Shown here piece by piece: positions 61,201 through 64,000 of a stretch of 64,000 nucleotides of DNA (position 1 is its first letter; each line of letters begins with the position of its first letter). Origin of the DNA: Pterois miles (Eukaryota > Chordata > Actinopteri > Perciformes > Scorpaenidae); NCBI GenBank assembly GCA_947000775.1, contig CAMQGK010000341.1, positions 9,326,501 to 9,390,500 of the forward strand. The letters are read 5' to 3'. The notes under the pieces are model-generated. The model saw only the letters and a list, made by a program, of their open reading frames with translations. It searched no databases and was not told where the DNA came from. Both the position numbers and the translations under genes were made by a program.

Positions 61201-63720
61201 ACGTCAAATTTTTTAGATGTTGAAAAAAAACATGGAAACGGTCGTATTATAGCGTGTAAAATGATTCCATGGTGGAAAGAAGTCATTTGAAGTCAAAATG
61301 ATTGGAAAGAAGCCATTTCGTGAAATTTAAAATTTTACAAAAAAAAGTCATACTATAGTATGTCGAAATTTTTTGATGAAAACGTCAAATTTTTTAGATG
61401 TTGAAAAAAATCATGAAAACGGTCATATTATAGCATGTAACATGATTCTATGGTGGAAAAAAGTCATTTCGTGAAATGTTGGAAAACATTAAAAAAAAAA
61501 AAACCTTCATAATATAGTATGTCGAAAATTTTTCAAAAAAAACCTAAAATTTTTTAGATTTTGAAAAAAAACCATGAAAACGGTCTTATTATAGCGTGTA
61601 CAATGATTCTATGGTGGAAAGAAGTCATTTCGTTAAATGTTGGAAAATTTTACAAAAAAAAGTCATAGTATAGTATGTTGAAAATTTTTCGAAAAACATC
61701 TGAAATTTTTGTATGTTGAAAAAAATCATGAAAACGGTCATATTATAGCATGTAAAATGATTCTATGGTGGAAAAAAGTCTTTTCGTGAAATGTAAAATT
61801 TTACAAAAAAAAGTCATAGTATAGTATGTCGAAATTTTTTGACGAAAACGTCAAATTTTTTAGATGTTTAAAAAAACATGAAAACGGTCGTATTATAGCA
61901 TGTAAAATGATTCTATGGTGGAAAAAAAGTCATTTCGTGAAATGTTGGAAAATTTTACAAAAAAAAGTCATAGTATAGTATGTCGAAATTTTTCGATGAA
62001 AATGTCAAATTTTGTTGATGTTGAAAAAAATCATGAAAAAGGTCATATTATAGCATGGAAAATGATTCTATGGTGGAAAGAAGTCATTTTGTGAATTGTA
62101 AAGTTTTACAAAAAAAGTCATAGTATAGTATGTCGAAATTTTTTGATGAAAACGTCACATTTTTTAGATTTTGAAAAAATCATGAAAACGGTCGTATTAT
62201 AGCGTGTAAAATGATTCCATGGTGGAAAGAAGTCATTTGAAGTCAAAATGAATGGAAAGAAGCCATTTCGTGAAATTTAAAATTTTACAAAAAAAAGTCA
62301 TACTATAGTATTTCGAAATTTTTTGACGAAAATGTCAAATTTTTTAGATGTTGAAAAAAATCATGAAAACGGTCATATTATAGCGTGTAACATGATTCTA
62401 TGGTGGAAAAAAGTCATTTCGTGAAATGTTGTAAAACATTTAAAAAAAAAAAAACCTTCATAATATAGTATGTCGAAAATTTTTTCAAAAAACACTTAAA
62501 ATTTTTTAGATTTTGAAAAAAAACCATGAAAACGGTCTTATTATAGAGTGTAAAATGATTCTATGGTGGAAAGAAGTCATTTCGTGAAATGTAAAATTTT
62601 ACAAAAAAAGTCACAGTATAGTATGTCGAAATTTTTCGATGAAAACGTCAAATTTTTTAGATGTTGAAAAAAACCATGGAAACGGTCGTATTATAGCGTG
62701 TAAGATGATTCTATGGTGGAAAGAAGTCATTTCGTGTTGGAAAATTTTACAAAAAAAAGTCATAGTATAGTATGTCGAAATTTTTCGATGAAAATGTCAA
62801 ATTTTTTTGATGTTGAAAAAAATCATGAAAAAGGTCATATTATAGCATGTAAAATGATTCTATGGTGGAAAGAAGTCATTTTGTGAATTGTAAAGTTTTA
62901 CAAAAAAAAGTCATAGTATAGTATGTCGAAATTTTTTGATTAAAACGTCACATTTTTTAGATTTTGAAAAAAACATGAAAACGGTCGTATTATAGCGTGT
63001 AAAATGATTCCATGGTGGAAAGAAGTAATTTCGTGAATTGTAAAGTTTTACAAAAAAAAGTCATAGTATAGTATGTCGAAATTTTTTGATGAAAACGTCA
63101 AATTTTTTAGATGTTGAAAAAAATCATGAAAACAGTCATATTATAGCGTGTAACATGATTCTATGGTGGAAAAAAGTCATTTCGTGAAATGTTGGAAAAC
63201 ATTTTTAAAAAAAAACCTTCATAATATAGTATGTCGAAAATTTTTTCGAAAAACACCTAAAATTTTTTAGATTTTGAAAAAAAATCATGAAAACGGTCAT
63301 ATTATAGTGTGTAAAATGATTCCATGGTGGAAAGAAGTCATTTCGTGAAATGTAAAATTTTACAAAAAAAAGTCATAGTATAATATGTTGAAAATTTTTC
63401 GAAAAACATCTGAAATTTTTGTATGTTGAAAAAAATCATGAAAACGGTCATATTATAGCGTGTAACATGATTCTATGGTGGAAAAAAGTCATTTCGTGAA
63501 ATGTTGGAAAACATTTAAAAAAAAAAAAAACCTTCATAATATAGTATGTCGAAAATTTTTCAAAAAACACCTAAAATTTTTTAGATTTTGAAAAAAAACA
63601 TGAAAACGGTCGTATTATAGCATGTAAAATGATTCTATGGTGGAAAAAAGTCATTTCGTGAAATGTTGGAAAATTTTACAAAAAAAACGTCATAGTATAG
63701 TATGTCGAAATTTTTCGATG
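58236..63720. repeat. Higher-order repeat, period 2673 bp, slightly over two copies
   Basis: Marker variants recur at a fixed distance: CAAAATGATTGGAAAG at 58621 and 61294, and the short GTGTTGGAAAATTTTAC variant at 60061 and 62734, each 2673 bp apart. Left agreement begins near 58236 against 60909, and right agreement ends near 63720 against 61047. The copies differ only by occasional substitutions (for example GTGAAATG versus GTGAAATT) and A-run lengths. Confidence 0.85.
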
Positions 63721-64000
63721 AAAACGTCAAATTTTTTAGATGTTGAAAAAAACCATGGAAACGGTCGTATTATAGCGTGTAAAATGATTCTATGGTGGAA
63801 AGAAGTCATTTCGTGAAATGTTGGAAAATTTTACAAAAAAAAGTCATAGTATAGTATGTCGAAATTTTTCGATGAAAATGTCAAATTTTTTAGATGTTGA
63901 AAAAAATCATGAAAAAGGTCATATTATAGCATGTAAAATGATTCTATGGTGGAAAGAAGTCATTTTGTGAATTGTAAAGTTTTACAAAAAAAAGTCATAG

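Larger units (their letters stand above)
54741..64000. repeat. Satellite-like tandem array, monomer about 150 bp
   Basis: Head-to-tail A/T-rich units with the order GTCATAGTATAGTATGTCGA, ATTTTTCGATGAAAACGTCA, TTTTTTAGATGTTGAAAAAA, ATGAAAACGGTCGTATTATA, CATGTAAAATGATTCTATGG, GGAAAGAAGTCATTTCGTGA, then ATTTTACAAAAAAA. Consecutive GTCATAGTATAG starts at 60086 and 60237 give a 151-bp spacing. I estimate 55-60 units. Several variants occur: GAATTGTAAAGTTTTAC; an extra 25 bp ending GAAGTCAAAATGAATGGAAAG; and ACATTAAAAAAAACCTTCATAATATAG. The array runs off the window end. No coding frames persist. Confidence 0.95.

Noticed and set aside
54741..64000. CRISPR-like array
   Set aside because: Units are adjacent 150-bp monomers without unique spacers, in vertebrate nuclear DNA; this is a satellite.
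54741..64000. CENP-B box in the monomer (TTTCGTGAAATGTTGGA)
   Set aside because: It keeps TTCG and the central A but not the CGGG end, so it is not a functional box by consensus; no centromere claim is made.
50700..64000. Naming the second gene as kif16b or snrpb2 from mammalian neighbourhood
   Set aside because: These flank MACROD2 in mammals as I recall, but no coding exon is visible here, so the name would be a guess.

Overview
The window looks like nuclear DNA from a ray-finned fish, most likely a percomorph teleost. The evidence is long introns, GT/TA microsatellites, tRNA-derived SINEs and hAT-like MITEs of types I recall from percomorph genomes, and no compact prokaryotic-style coding. 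Almost none of the long open frames are genes. The coding signal is a chain of short exons on the + strand with matched splice sites and reading phase.

The main gene (6175-45235, +) is the 3' half of macrod2, a mono-ADP-ribosyl hydrolase of the macro-domain family. The first visible exon (6175-6253) encodes the end of the macro domain (FCVFLE, then DFAIYKKKM). Eight small internal exons and a 7-codon terminal exon follow and encode an Asp/Glu-rich tail. From 6175 to the stop the exons join to 205 codons with no frame break. Every internal tail exon is a multiple of three long and phase 1 at both ends, so any can be skipped without a frameshift. The 5' exons, including the catalytic part of the macro domain, lie upstream of base 1. 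A 3' UTR of about 1.3 kb ends at an AATAAA at 45213.

The introns hold many mobile elements: hAT-type MITEs with readable target-site duplications (4390-4758, 33458-34096, 30300-30951), a tRNA SINE split by a MITE (24132-24842), an AAGTAYACTT-rich element nested in an older repeat (10285-11240), and other dispersed repeats.

Bases 45236 to about 50340 are intergenic, with no coding signal seen. A GC-richer block at 50440-50815 has two opposed CCAAT boxes, a GC box and a GTAGGT donor. It looks like the promoter and non-coding first exon of a second + strand gene that continues beyond the window.

Downstream of it lie a TA-rich microsatellite, two copies of one SINE in inverted orientation, a zone of degenerate short AGTATGTC-type repeats, and from about 54741 to the window end a large A/T-rich tandem array. 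The monomer is about 150 bp. The array contains a higher-order repeat of 2673 bp present slightly more than twice (about 58236-63720) and is interrupted by a SINE at 56190-56540.
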